Shown here in pieces: positions 11,388 to 22,320 of a DNA stretch of 64,000 nucleotides; positions within the stretch are counted from its first letter, which is position 1, and each line of letters starts with the position of its first letter. The translations under genes were made by a program, and so were the position numbers. The notes beneath the pieces are model-generated. The model saw only the letters and a list, made by a program, of their open reading frames with translations. It made no database searches and was not told where the DNA came from. This DNA is from Bilabrum cf. latius (taxonomy: Eukaryota; Bigyra: Bicosoecida; Bigyra; Bicosoecida): contig OZ237759.1 in NCBI GenBank assembly GCA_965178125.1, forward strand, positions 124,001 to 188,000, written 5' to 3'.

Positions 11388-12726
11388 ATGAAGTCAGCCG
11401 CCATCCTGTTCATTGCGGCAGCGGTCCGTGCATCGACCAACTATTGCACAAGCGGAGGGACTGGAGGGTGTGGGATCCCTCAAGATCCTAAATGGGACAG
11501 GTGAGAATACCATGCATGCATGCACATGCAGCTGTCGCCGGATTGGGAGCCTCAGGCAACCGATGATCGCAACTTGCAGTGACGTCGAACGGTGAGGTAT
11601 ATTGACGCGCAGGTGGGACATGGCTGGCTCAACGTACGCGTACTGCTTTCGGGGGTGCCCCATGGAAACTATCATTCAGAACAGAACTCGCTTGGGGCTG
11701 CAGGGCTTCGCCGGTGTGGTTGGTGTGGATCATTACTACACGAAGCAAGGCATGCCGTGCGTGGACGGCAAGCCTCGGGAGTTTGAGATGTAGCAGGAGC
11801 TCGCGCAGCAGTGGAAGGGCATGTTTCCTGAAATGCGGTTTATGACGTACCGCATCCTGTCGGCTGTGCCGTACACGATGGTGGTGCAGGACAAGATCGA
11901 ATCGGACCCGGATTTCTTCGTGCGCTGGCAGCACCAGGCAGGGAGCGCAGAGCCAGGCAACGGATCTGTCTGCTACAACTACGTCTCTGCGTGCTTCAAC
12001 GACCCGACCCGCATCAACGACCCGGCGCACAACTGCTCCTTCGAGATCAGAGCAGCGGCCTACAACTGGGCCAGGCGGGACTCGGCGGTCCGCGACTGGT
12101 TCGTGGAGAGCATCATCGCGCCGGCACTGGACTACGCAGACGGTGTCTGGCTGGACGGGATTGGGCCCGACAACGGGGCCTACATGTGCGCGGGCGTGTG
12201 CTGCGGGTACGGGCCGGACAACTCCCCGCACAACCTGTCGGAGATCCACGCCCAGTGCGACGGGATGGAAGCGGCTGGCACTGCCACGCAGCAGTACCTC
12301 CTCCAGCACGGTGGCTACGAGATGATGATGTGCTCCTCGTACAGAGGCAGCTCCCAGATGCCCTCCAAGGGAGACAGCCCCGGGCAGTGCGCCGGCAAGC
12401 TCAAGGAGCAGGCGGCTTGGGCCTCGGACCATTCCAACTACAACATGGCGGTGGCCTATGGGTCCCGGACGGGGGGCAGCGACGGTTATGACGATGACTC
12501 TGTTGACGGGGCAGTGGCGGCCTTCTTGCTGGTGAGGCAGAAGCACTGGCTGTTCTCGCTCGGCTCGAACCCAGGCGAGAAGACCGCCCAGCTGATCGTG
12601 TCAGACTACGGTGCGCCGCTGGGCAACATGACTCAGGTGAGCGACACCGTGTTCCAGCGCGAGTTCGAGCAGGCGACGGTGCAGCTGGACTGCAGCACCT
12701 TCAAAGGAACCTTTACCCCTAAATAA
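11388..12726 (+). CDS. Putative secreted TIM-barrel glycosidase-like protein
   Basis: Exon 1 11388-11500, intron 11501-11612 (GTGAGA...GCGCAG, 112 nt), exon 2 11613-12726, TAA; 408 aa. It starts with a signal peptide (MKSAAILFIAAAVRAS). The core has VRDWFVESIIAPAL, then YADGVWLDGIGPDNG, a strand-end DG pattern typical of barrel glycosidases of the GH114/hypothetical-glycosidase kind, and it ends in a segment with DYGAPLG, VFQREFEQATV and LDC. Many cysteines suit an extracellular enzyme. One UAG at 11791 joins FEM to QELAQQWKG. I cannot name the substrate or family number. It starts 191 bp from the PIG-B start in divergent orientation. Confidence 0.6.
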
Positions 12727-12897
12727 TGATCCTGGATATGAGTTTGTTGATTCCGACTGGAAGCAAGGCGATCTCTGGCCAGGTCGGCAGCCTGCGAGAG
12801 GTTCGGCGCGAACTTGTGAAGGTTCGTCGCGATCTAGCTGTTCGCGCGCGACTTCCAATGCGGCACTATTGCGTGGGTTCCAAGGGGAGTTTGGAAT

Positions 12898-15800
12898 ATG
12901 TCGTCTATGGATATGCTATCAACTGATGTATCAAATGTGTGTTCCACGCACGGTAGTGATATCAAGGCTGTACAGGCTGCAGAGTCGGTGCAGAGCAAGG
13001 CTGTGGCAGCAGCTGCAACAGCTTCGAAATCTTCCTCCGGAGAAGGATCTGTGATGCAGGTGTGCCTTCGAGTCCGCCCCATGCTAAAAAAAGAGCTTGA
13101 TAAAGACTCTGAATGCCTAGAAGTGCAATCGTGAGCCCTCCCGTGAAGGTGCTGTCCTGTTCGTTTGTAGCCCTGGAACGGTCGGATCCGCGCTGCTTGG
13201 CGCTTCCCAGCAATTGAGCGACTTTGCTTTGAAGCACATGCGATCGTGGTTTTGAGTTCAAACATCTATTTTGTGCCAAATTCCTGCGTTGCACTAAAAT
13301 TTGTTTCGAATTTCACTTTTGCAGGGATGACACGGTCCGTCTGGTGCCTCCCGCCTCGAGCGCCGCTTCCAAGTCGCACGTGGCGCCCGAGACGTTCTCG
13401 TTTGACCGCGTTTTCCCCCCATCTGCGGGACAAAAGGACATGTTTGAGTCTCTCGTGGCTCCCCTGGTGCAGTCGGCGCTCTCTGGCCAGAACGGAGTGC
13501 TGTTCACGTACGGCTGCTCCAACTCGGGCAAGTCCTACACGGTGCTGGGCAGCAAGGAGAAGCCAGGCCTCGTGCCAAGGGCGGTGGGAGCGCTGGCCAG
13601 GGCCAGGAGCGGGCTGCAGATCGCGGTCCTGGAGCTGAGCAAAGAGGGCATGTGCGACCTGCAGGCCGAGCACTTGCTCGCGAGCACCAGGGCGAGCAAG
13701 GCGGCAGCAGGAGGAGCAGGAGCCAAGGCTCCTAGCCGCGCAATCCCAGGGGCGCGCAGATCTGCGTCTATGATCAAGTCCAAGGGAGGCAAGACTAAGG
13801 GCAAGGGAAAGGGTGCGCTCAGCGGTCTCATCAAGACATCCTCCGCCAGGACCCCCAAGGGGGGTGCCCCCAAGACCCCTGGGCAAGCGGGGGGCCACGA
13901 CCCCCCTACGCTCTACATCCGAGACGATGGCACCGGTCGCTCCGTGCAAGTGGAGGGCCTGACTTGGAGGGGCGTCAGCGGGGAGGCGGCGGCGGGCGAG
14001 CTGGTGCAGGCGGCGCTGGCCCGACGCGCGGTGGAGGCCACTGCGCTCAACTCGGCTTCTTCCCGCGGTCACACGGTGGTGATGGTGCGGGTACCCCGCG
14101 AGGGCAGCACGCCTGAGGAGCTGGCGGCGTGTGATGGGGAGGGCGAGGGGGAGGGGCTGCTGGTGCTGGTGGACATGGCCGGGGTGGAACGGAGCGGGAG
14201 GGTCGCAGGGGAGCGGCAGGCAGAGACCAGGTTCATACTGAGCTCGCTGACATCTCTTGTGAATGTGTTTCGCGCGATGCGGAGGGCCACACAACGCAAG
14301 GCCCGCGAGGCCGCTCGCTAGGAGAGGCAGCTTAAGCAAAATCAGCTTGAAGCATAGGCGACTCAGTCGGTGGGGGCCATGGCGGCGACTCTGCTCGGAG
14401 CGGAGGGCGATGAGGGCGAAACAGGCGAGTCGGTGGGAGCCTCCGCCGCCGCTTCCACCGTGGGGGCCGGCGGGGAGGAGGGGGAGGGGGAGGGTGAGGT
14501 GCCTGCCGGTCTGTCCGAGGACGGGCTGACGGCGGGCCGTGCCTCGATCTACTCGACGAGGAGCGGGGTGTCCATGGGCAGGGAGTCTATCATGTCCGCG
14601 GCGAGCAGCAGGTCAGGGGCCAGCGGGAGGGTCAGCTTCACGCTGGGCAGGTCCTCGCTGGGAGGCTCATCAGTGGCGAGCGTGCGGTCCTCCATCGGGG
14701 GAGCGTCTGCTGCCGGGGCCGTGGCCGGGCGGGGGCGCCGGAGCTCGAGCGCGGTGGTGGTGCCGTTCAGGGAGTCGATCCTCACGCGATTGCTGCAGCC
14801 CGCTCTGGAGGGGCGGGGGGGGCCGGGGTCCCGCGTGGTGCTTCTCATGACCGCGTATCCCGGAGGCTCGACCTTCGATGAGCAGCGGTCTGCCTTCAAG
14901 CAGGCCACCAGTGCGAGGGGGGCTCGAGTTGACCTGCGGACCTCGATCGGGTCTCGGGTAGCGGCAGCACTGGTCAAGAACCGCAAGCGGGCGGCAAAAG
15001 AGCGGGAGGAGGAGGAGGCAGAGGAGGAGGCAGAGGACGACAGCAAGGTCGAGGAGGGAGAGGGGCCGAAGACCCCGGGAGCCAGGGGGCGGGCCAAGGG
15101 CAAGGCATCCGGCCGCAAGACACGGGGCAAGACCCCCGCCACGAGCGGCCGCAAGACAAAGAGCAGACGTACGGAGGGCAAAGGCGCCTCCTCGCAGTCG
15201 GGCCGCAGCCCGGGCGCGGAGAGTGGTGATGACTGGGACAGCGAGGAAGACTGGCGCTCGGACGAGGAGGGGGACGGTGAGGGGGGCTTGTCCTCGGCGG
15301 TGCCTGGGGTAGCCAAGTTCCTGGCTCGCAGAAGGGGGTATGCTCCAGGGAAGACCCCGGCTGCCTACAAGCGGGCTCCCGGGGGCAAGCGCTCAACAGG
15401 GAAGCGGAGGCTCAAGTCATGCCTCAAGAGCAAGGGGAAGGTCAGGGCAAGCGCAAGGCGTGTGGGCGCGCAGGGCCGGGCCATGGTAGAGGAGGAGGCG
15501 GCACGGGTGCTGCAGTACGATGCAGCAGACGGGGCAGCCGGCACGAGGGCTTGGCCCGACCTTACTGACGAGGCACTGGGGCACGACGGCCTGCCCGATT
15601 TTGTCACCTCTGGACCCCGGCTGTGCAGCTCCGAGGGTCAGGAGCAGCATGCATTCGAGGAGGGTGCGAGCGGCGGGGAGCAGAAGGCGGCTGCGTGGGC
15701 GGCCTTCACTTCAGCGGCATTGATGGAGGGACTGCGGGCCGAGGGTGCCAGAAGGGCAGAGCGCGCTGAGAAGGAGAGTACGAGGCTGGCGGGTGAGCTG

Positions 15801-18266
15801 GAGGTCTCGCTGCAAGCGGCACAGCAGGCAAGAGACAAGTCGATTCGCCTGGAGAACGAGGTGAAGGAAGCCAAGGACAAGGCCGCTCGGCTGGCGGGTG
15901 AGCTGTCCGCGGCTCGCTCCGCCATGGAGCAGATCTCGAGCGGGGCAGCTGAGGCGGAGGGAGAGGCGCTGGGTGCTCTAGCACGGGCGGAGGCTCTGGT
16001 GGAGGACGCCAGGGAACAGGAGAAAAAGGCTAGGGAACAAGCAGAGGAGTCGCAGCAGAGTGCATGCGCGGCAGCAGCGGAGGCCAGGGAGCATGCGGAG
16101 GAAGTGGCCTAGCTGAAGCGGGAGCTGGCCGCCACCCGGGCAAGGGTTCTAACGCACAACGAGCAGGCAGCCCGCCAGGTGAACAAGGTCATTGCAGCGT
16201 CCGCCAAGGATGCTTGCAAGGCAATGAGGGCGCGCCGTAGGTTGCGTGCTAAGCTGCATGAGGCCGCAAGGGAGCATGAAGCAGCTCTGCAGCGGGTGTC
16301 CAGCACGGAGGAGCACGCCCGTCAGCTGCGGGCCCGACTGCGGGACTGCGAGGATGACCTTAGCCAGTTCGGTGACAGACTGCGGGAGCGGGGCTCCGAC
16401 GTGGTGCGGGCCACCCTGGCGAAGACAGCTGCTAAGAAGGAGCTGCAGGCCGTTCGGGATGAGCTGGAGGCCGCCACCAAGGAGCTTGAGGGGTGCAAGA
16501 GCGAGTTGCGGGCCAAGCAGGGCATCGTGTCGGACCTGCAGGGCGAGCTTGAGGGGTACAAGCTGCAGCTGAGCGAGGCCCGGGGCACCATCGAGTCCCA
16601 GGACAAGCAGCTGAGCGAGGCCCGGGGCACCATCGAGTCCCAGGACAAGCAGCTGAGCGAGGCCCGGGGCACCATCGAGTCCCAGGACAAGCAGCTGAGC
16701 GAGGCCCGGGGCACCATCGAGTGCCAGGACTAGCAGCTGAGCGAGGCCCGGGGCACCATCGAGTCCCAGGACAAGCAGCTGAGCGAGGCCCGGGGCACCA
16801 TCGAGTGCCAGGACAAGCAGCTGAGCGAGGCCCGGGGCACCATCGAGTGCCAGGACAAGCAGCTGAGCGAGGCCCGGGGCACCATCGAGTCCCAGGACAA
16901 GCAGCTGCAGCAGCTCCGGTCCCAGCTGCAGGTGGCCCAGCACGCCCTGGCAATGGGAAAGCAGGAGGCCCTCAGGGAACAGAAGCAGGCCAGTGCCCGC
17001 GAGAAAGGCATGCACGAGCAGCTGGTCGGGCTTAGAAAAGAGCTTGCCACGCTGCAGGCGAGGGCAGCTACGGTGGGACCCACCTTCGCGAGGCTCGGGG
17101 ACCGGCTTCGTGCCGCTGCCTGCGAGGCTCACAGGGCAGGTGAGAGGGCAAGCGCAGCCCAGTAGGACGCGCGGGAGTCCCGTGAGGCATCCGATAGGAG
17201 CGCCAGGTAGGCCGAGCTGGCCCGTCGGCAGGCGCAAAAGACCTCGAGAGGGTACCAGCGGGCGGCCGCCGCGCTGCGGGAGGCCGTGTCGGCCAGGGAA
17301 CAAGAGGCGCGGGCCTGGCGGGGAGCGGCCCTGGGCATGGCCAAGGAGGTGCGACAGGCCAGACAGGCGGCCGAGCAGAGCCAGCGGGCCGCCCTCGGGG
17401 GCGCGCAGGCGGCGGCATCGGCGCGCACTCGGGTGCAGGGCATGGTGGCTCGTGTGGGGCAGGGGCAAGAGGCTCTGCTCGAGGCGCTGGCGGGGTGCAC
17501 CGCAGGGATGATCAGGGCCAGGGAGGCTGTGGGGGCGGCAAGAGCGGCGGCGGAGAGCTCCAGTCGAGATGCACTGCACGCAGGTGCGGGCGCCAAGTGC
17601 GCAGAGAAGGCAGCGGCGGAGGCCCGGTCAGCGGCGGCGGGGCATGCCAGCGGTGCGGTTGACGCGCTCGCTGCCGCTGGCCGCATAGAGGCCAGATGCA
17701 TTGCGCTGCAGAGCATCGAGGAGACGACGGGGGTCGTCGGGCAGGCAAGCGTTGTACCCGATGGTGAGATTCGGCGGCAGAAGGAGAAAGAGTCGGGCGC
17801 TGTGTCCGTCCGTCTGTTCAAGCTGCAGCGGGAGGCAGCCGAGGCGAAGGAAGCCCTGGCGAGGCAGCGACAGGAGGCGCGAGCCGCGTGTCAGGAGCTG
17901 CAGGCCACGATGGAGAGGGAGGTGATGCGAGCGCAGGAGGAGGGGCGGGCGGCGCTGGAGCAGTCCAACAGGGCGCAGACCGACGTGATGAGGAGGGTCA
18001 ATGCAGAGCTGGGCAGGAGGGCGGCGCTGGTGAGGCAGCTGTCAGCCGCCCTGAAGAAGGCGGGGCTGAAGCCGGGCGCAGTTGCCGCTGTGTGCCCCGG
18101 TGCCGGTGCCGGTGCCGGTGGCAGAGCCAAGGCCAAGCCTGGGGCTCAAAGAGAGACGCATGATGGACTCGGAGCTGCGACGAAGGCAGATTAGGCTAGC
18201 GATGACGGCTTCAGGCCGGCCAAGCTGTCTCGGAGGCACGCGAAGATGGCAGCAAGGATGAAGTGA
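12898..18266 (+). CDS. Kinesin (kinesin-6/KIF20-like) with very long coiled coil, seven UAGs
   Basis: Exon 1 12898-13130, intron 13131-13324 (GTGAGC...TTTGCAG, 194 nt), exon 2 13325-18266, TGA; 1724 aa. Motor motifs: MQVCLRVRPML, P-loop SNSGKSYTVLG, switch I NSASSRGH, switch II VDMAGVERSG, SLTSLVNVFRAM, VVPFRESILTRLLQ, then AYPGGSTFDEQ. A large insert between the P-loop and switch I, and the late PFRES motif, point to kinesin-6 (KIF20/KIF23). The motor is followed by a basic Lys/Arg/Ser region and about 850 residues of coiled coil with an eight-unit 14-residue repeat. UAG at 14319, 14355, 16110, 16731, 17163, 17208 and 18192, mostly at heptad-compatible positions. Kinesin-6 acts at the central spindle in cytokinesis; that role here is inference. 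Switch I differs slightly from the usual NSSSSRSH. Confidence 0.82.
16566..16901 (+). repeat. Eight-unit 42-bp coding minisatellite in the kinesin coiled coil
   Basis: Eight exact-length 42-bp units encode QLSEARGTIE(S/C)QDK. The units differ at only two places: TCC/TGC (Ser/Cys) and, in unit 4, TAG at 16731-16733 where the other seven have AAG. A single-base change in a recent tandem copy that keeps the downstream frame open for another 1,500 nt shows that TAG is tolerated as sense. Confidence 0.95.
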
Positions 18267-18628
18267 GCCGGCGAAGGGATCAAGTGAATGAATCGGCCAC
18301 GTCCGGTTAGATCCGACAAGGGGCAGTGTGGGCTTGTGGAATGTGGAAATCAAGTAAGAGAACATGCTTGCAAAATCTATAATAATTTAGGTCCATGGAA
18401 CACTGTAGTGTGCGAGTGCCCGCAAGCCGCAAGCAACATTGCATGCAGCACCCACTGGCAGAGGCACTGGCACAGACCCTGGCACTGGTCACACGCTTGC
18501 CAACTCGCTGCTGCACCAGGTGGATTGCCACACCGGCAGTTTTGGTCTTCCACAGCAGCTACTAGCCCACTTGTCAGACTGTTGAACAGTCTCTGCAGTA
18601 GGCGAAGTAGCTTTAATAGAACTGGTGC
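18267..18628. other. Intergenic spacer between kinesin and ProRS
   Basis: No supported gene. Contains short GGCACTGGCA-type degenerate repeats around 18440-18490 and presumably the ProRS promoter. Confidence 0.5.
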
Positions 18629-20440
18629 ATGCGTAGAGCGCTTCGAAGCTTTTCACGAAGACTCCGTAGCAAGTTTTCTGCACGATTCCCCAGATCATCG
18701 GATCAACTAGTTTCGCTCGAAGAAGGCGCTCAGTTGTCCAGAAAGCTCCCTGATACTTTCAATTTGTATATACGAAATAATTCTAGCATGCCTTCAGCGA
18801 AAGGTGGTGGCAAGAAAGGCAAGAAGCAGGGTGGTGGCGGCGGCAAGAAAAAGCAAGTGAAGAAGGAGACGGGTCTCAGTATCTCTGTGAAGAAGAGCGA
18901 AGACTTTGCCCGCTGGTATTCTGAAGTGATTGTATGCAGCGAGATGATCGACTACTACAGCGTCGCCGGCTGCTACATTTTGCGCCCGTGGGCCTTCAAC
19001 ATTTGGGAGCACATTCAGGGATTCCTCGACGGCGAGATCAAGGCCCGTGGCGTGAAGAACTGCTACTTCCCCTTGTTCGTGACGCCGGAAGCCCTCGAGC
19101 AGGAGAAGGACCACATCGAGGACTTTGCCCCCGAGGTTGCCTGGGTGACCCGAAGCGGCGAGACGGATTTGGAGAAGCCGCTGGCAATCCGCCCCACCAG
19201 CGAGACCATCATGTATCCCGCCGTGAAGAAGTGGATCCGGTCCCACCGTGACCTGCCCATGCGCCTGAACCAGTGGACGAACGTGGTCCGCTGGGAGTTC
19301 AAGCACCCGACCCCCTTCTTGCGCACCCGCGAGTTCCTGTGGCAGGAGGGCCACTCTGCCTTCGCCACCCGAGCCGAGGCCGACGAGGAGGTGCTCGAGA
19401 TCCTGGACCTGTACGCGCGCGTGTACGAGGAACTGCTGGCCGTGCCCGTGATCAAGGGCCGCAAGAGCGAGAAGGAGAAGTTCGCCGGCGGGCACTACAC
19501 CACCACGGTCGAGGCGCTCATCCCCGCCACCGGGAGGGCCATCCAGGGGGCCACCAGCCACTGCCTGGGGCAGAACTTTGCCAAGATGTACGACATCCGT
19601 TTCTCGGACAAGGAGGGCAGCAAGCAGATGGTCTGGCAGAACTCGTGGGGCCTCACCACCCGCACCATCGGCGTCATGATCATGGTGCACGGAGATGACA
19701 AGGGACTGCGCCTGCCCCCCCGCATCGCCCCCGTGCAGGTGGTCATCGTGCCCATCAGCAAGTCGGACGACTCGGAAGAGGTCAAGAAGGCCGTGAGGGA
19801 GTCCGCATCGGCCGTGTACGACTCGCTGCGTGCCGCCGGGGTGCGCACAGAGCTGGACGACCGGACGGACCGGGCCCCCGGCTGGAAGTACAACCACTGG
19901 GAGCAGAAGGGGGTGCCCCTGCGGGTGGAGGTGGGGCCCAAGGACCTGGCCAAGAACAGCTGCATGGTGGTGCGGAGGGACGGCAGGGGTAAGCTGTCTG
20001 TGGGCGTGGACGGGGGACTCCCGGCCCGGCTGCAGGCACTCCTGGAGGAGGTGCAGTCCACGATGCTGGCGGAGGCGAGGGCCGAGCGCGACTCGAGGCT
20101 GACGGTGGTGACCAAGTGGGAGGACTTCGTGCCTGCGCTGGACGCGGGCAACCTTGTGCTGGCGCCGTGGTGCGAGGACGTGCGGTCCGAGGAGTGGGTC
20201 AAGGAGTAGACCAAGGCCACGGGGGTGGAGGAGGAGGCGCCGGGCACCGAAACAGAGGCGGACAAGGGGCCTGCCTCAGGGGCGGGCGCGGGGGACGCCC
20301 CTGCTGCCAAGCTCAGTGGGAGTGCCAAGACTCTGTGCATCCCCTTTGACCAGCCGCCCATGGCCAAGGGCATGAAGTGTTTCACGGGCTTCGAGGGGAA
20401 GGAGGCCACTGCGTGGACCCTGTGGGGCCGCAGCTACTGA
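18629..20440 (+). CDS. Prolyl-tRNA synthetase, cytosolic (eukaryote/archaeal type), with possible mitochondrial form
   Basis: One exon, 603 codons from 18629, TGA. Class II motifs are present: [46 protein letters not shown] at the N-terminus, and the anticodon-binding domain starting VQVVIVPI. It is the no-insertion, C-terminally extended ProRS type. A UAG at 20207 separates EEWVKE from the zinc-like C-terminal domain, which ends in the family's terminal LWGRSY; translation must pass UAG to reach this conserved Tyr. Two in-frame starts exist: 18788 gives the usual cytosolic N-terminus, while 18629 adds 53 residues beginning [16 protein letters not shown], rich in Arg/Ser and with no acidic residue until about position 25, as in mitochondrial presequences. 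Inference: dual targeting by alternative start. Confidence 0.93.
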
Positions 20441-20608
20441 GCCCGCTGGCAGAGGCATGCTAGCAGGGTAGAGTATGCCAGGGAATATATCTGGGTGGGG
20501 GGGGGGGGGGCGGGGTGCGACCATTGCAAGATTTGGTGTAAAATGATGTACAAATCGAATTCAATCCATTTGAGTCAGCTCTTCCTACTCTCATCTCGCC
20601 AGCATCGC

Positions 20609-21305
20609 TCAGCTCGCCCTGGCAGCGTTGGAAACGACAATCTCTAGGGCCTCCCTCAGCAGCGAGGTTGTCTCTTTGCTACACGAAAACAGCTCGTAGC
20701 CCCTGAGGGCCGCGGGCGGATCCACCCCCGGGCTGGGGTCGTCCCCCCTGACGTACGCAATCACGGCTACCTGTCGCTTGTCGAACCTTGTTTTGAGTGC
20801 TGGATTCTTGGTGGCTTGTGTGACGAACCAATCGTGCCAAAGAGCGATCTCAGCCTTGTGGCCTGCCTGTGTAGGGTCGTACATGAAGATGACGCCGCTG
20901 CATTTTTGCTGGATGGCCGGCCAGCACGCTTCATGTCTGCGACACTAGGAAGCGATGCCACGAAAGTTAACGTACTAAATAAGGGCATTGGTATGATCGT
21001 TTATTGTGGGCATAATGCGCAACAACTTACGCTTGGTCTCCCGATACGTCCCATACCTCTACCTTGCTCCCATTCATTTCAGTTTCCAATATTCTGCAGC
21101 CCGCAGTTGCTATGTACTTACTATCATCACACACTATGGAGTCCTTCTGGCCGCTCAAGAAATCACAAATTACAGATTTACCGACCTTTTTCGGGCCCAC
21201 GACAACCACTTTAATCTTGGAATCCAGGTCGTCTGCACGAGCACCGGCACCACCTCCAGCCGAAGTAGATCCAGACGCTGCTGCCATGTAGTCTTGTTGC
21301 GACAA
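20609..21305 (-). CDS. IFT22: IFT22/RABL5 small GTPase-like intraflagellar transport protein
   Basis: Exon 1 21305-21031, intron 21030-20937 (GTAAGT...GTCGCAG, 94 nt), exon 2 20936-20609, TGA; 200 aa. G1 motif VVVVGPKKVGKSV, then ATAGCRILETE, G3-like VWDVSGD, and after the splice HEACWPAIQQKCSGVIFMYD, as in IFT22 (CWPAL...GVVIVF). Human IFT22 is 185 aa. Known: IFT22 is a subunit of the IFT-B complex that carries cargo into cilia. The acceptor was chosen because it alone keeps the frame and gives the family's CWPA box directly after GD. No UAG. Confidence 0.9.
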
Positions 21306-21526
21306 AGGAGGCTATACTCGTTCAGGAAACTGATTGAATCTGATTTTTACGAACCGTTGCACTGGCTTGAACGTTCGTAAAAGGTTCGTCGGAAGAGGAG
21401 ATTGCGCGGCAATGAGACTACATTTTTGGAGTACTGAGGACACCGTAGTGGGTCAAAGCATCCAAATTTTTTACGTACTAGTATATACGGCGTCCTATTG
21501 GGTCAGTCGCGTTTTTACTAGCTAGA

Positions 21527-22045
21527 ATGTCGGTATGGACTCAAACATCATCCGGGGCCGCTGCTCCAGTGTTTGCCCCGGCTGCTGTGGGGAATGAGGG
21601 GGCAGGCAACATACTCGGGATGGTGACAGGCACATAGGAAAACCCATGCTGCTGCAGTCTCACGTACGAGCAGCGGTTCTACGGGTTTGCGGGGTGCTTC
21701 GGCTTGGGGCTCTTGCTCTCTTTCATCTCGCCCTTCACGATCCTGCATCCGGACCAATTCGCGATCACGTACTCGTTCGGAAACATTTTGGCAATGGGAT
21801 CGACAGCGTTCCTAATGGGACCTTGGAGGCAGATCAAGAACATGTTCGACCCAAGCAGGCTCATTGCAACATTGATTTACCTGGGCTTGCTGGTCGCAAC
21901 GCTGGTAGTGGCATTTACGATCGCTAACATACCTCTACTCCTCGTACTTATTGTGTTGTAGTTTTTGGCCCTCGTTTGGTACACGGCTTCGTACATTCCC
22001 GGCGGCCAAGCAGCATTGAAGTCGTGCGCCACATCCTGTTGCTGA
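21527..22045 (+). CDS. SFT2-family Golgi vesicle transport membrane protein
   Basis: 172 codons, no intron, TGA, UAG at 21635 and 21959. Four membrane segments: FYGFAGCFGLGLLLSFISPF, ITYSFGNILAMGSTAFLMGP, LIATLIYLGLLVATLVVAF, and a last one that spans the second UAG. The line IVL-UAG-FLALVWYTASYIPGG matches the family's LQF...WY.LSYIP box, where the UAG falls on the conserved Gln. Known: SFT2 acts in endosome-to-Golgi vesicle fusion. A standard-code reading would lose both the N-terminus and most of the last helix. Confidence 0.9.
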
Positions 22046-22320
22046 CTGAGCGCTGCTCCAGGCTGACTTGGGCTCAAGACACAGCAGACCGCGTCCAAAT
22101 ATGGAGAGGGCTAGCCTGCAACACTATTAATGGCGGGCGCATTCGTTGACAAAGTGCTGCACGGTTGGACTTGGCGTGCCTGGGAGGATGTGCATGACTG
22201 CGGCTGCGTCGCTCGGATCGATTATGATGAATACGCTTCAAGCAAGTTAGTTTCCATCTTATAGTACATTCACTGGCGCGTGCATACACATTACACACGA
22301 AAATACATATGGGACGGTCG

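Noticed and set aside
20490-20516. G run after the ProRS gene as a structural element
   Set aside because: A simple homopolymer-like G tract (GGGTGGGGGGGGGGGGCGGGG); no partner runs, so no quadruplex claim.
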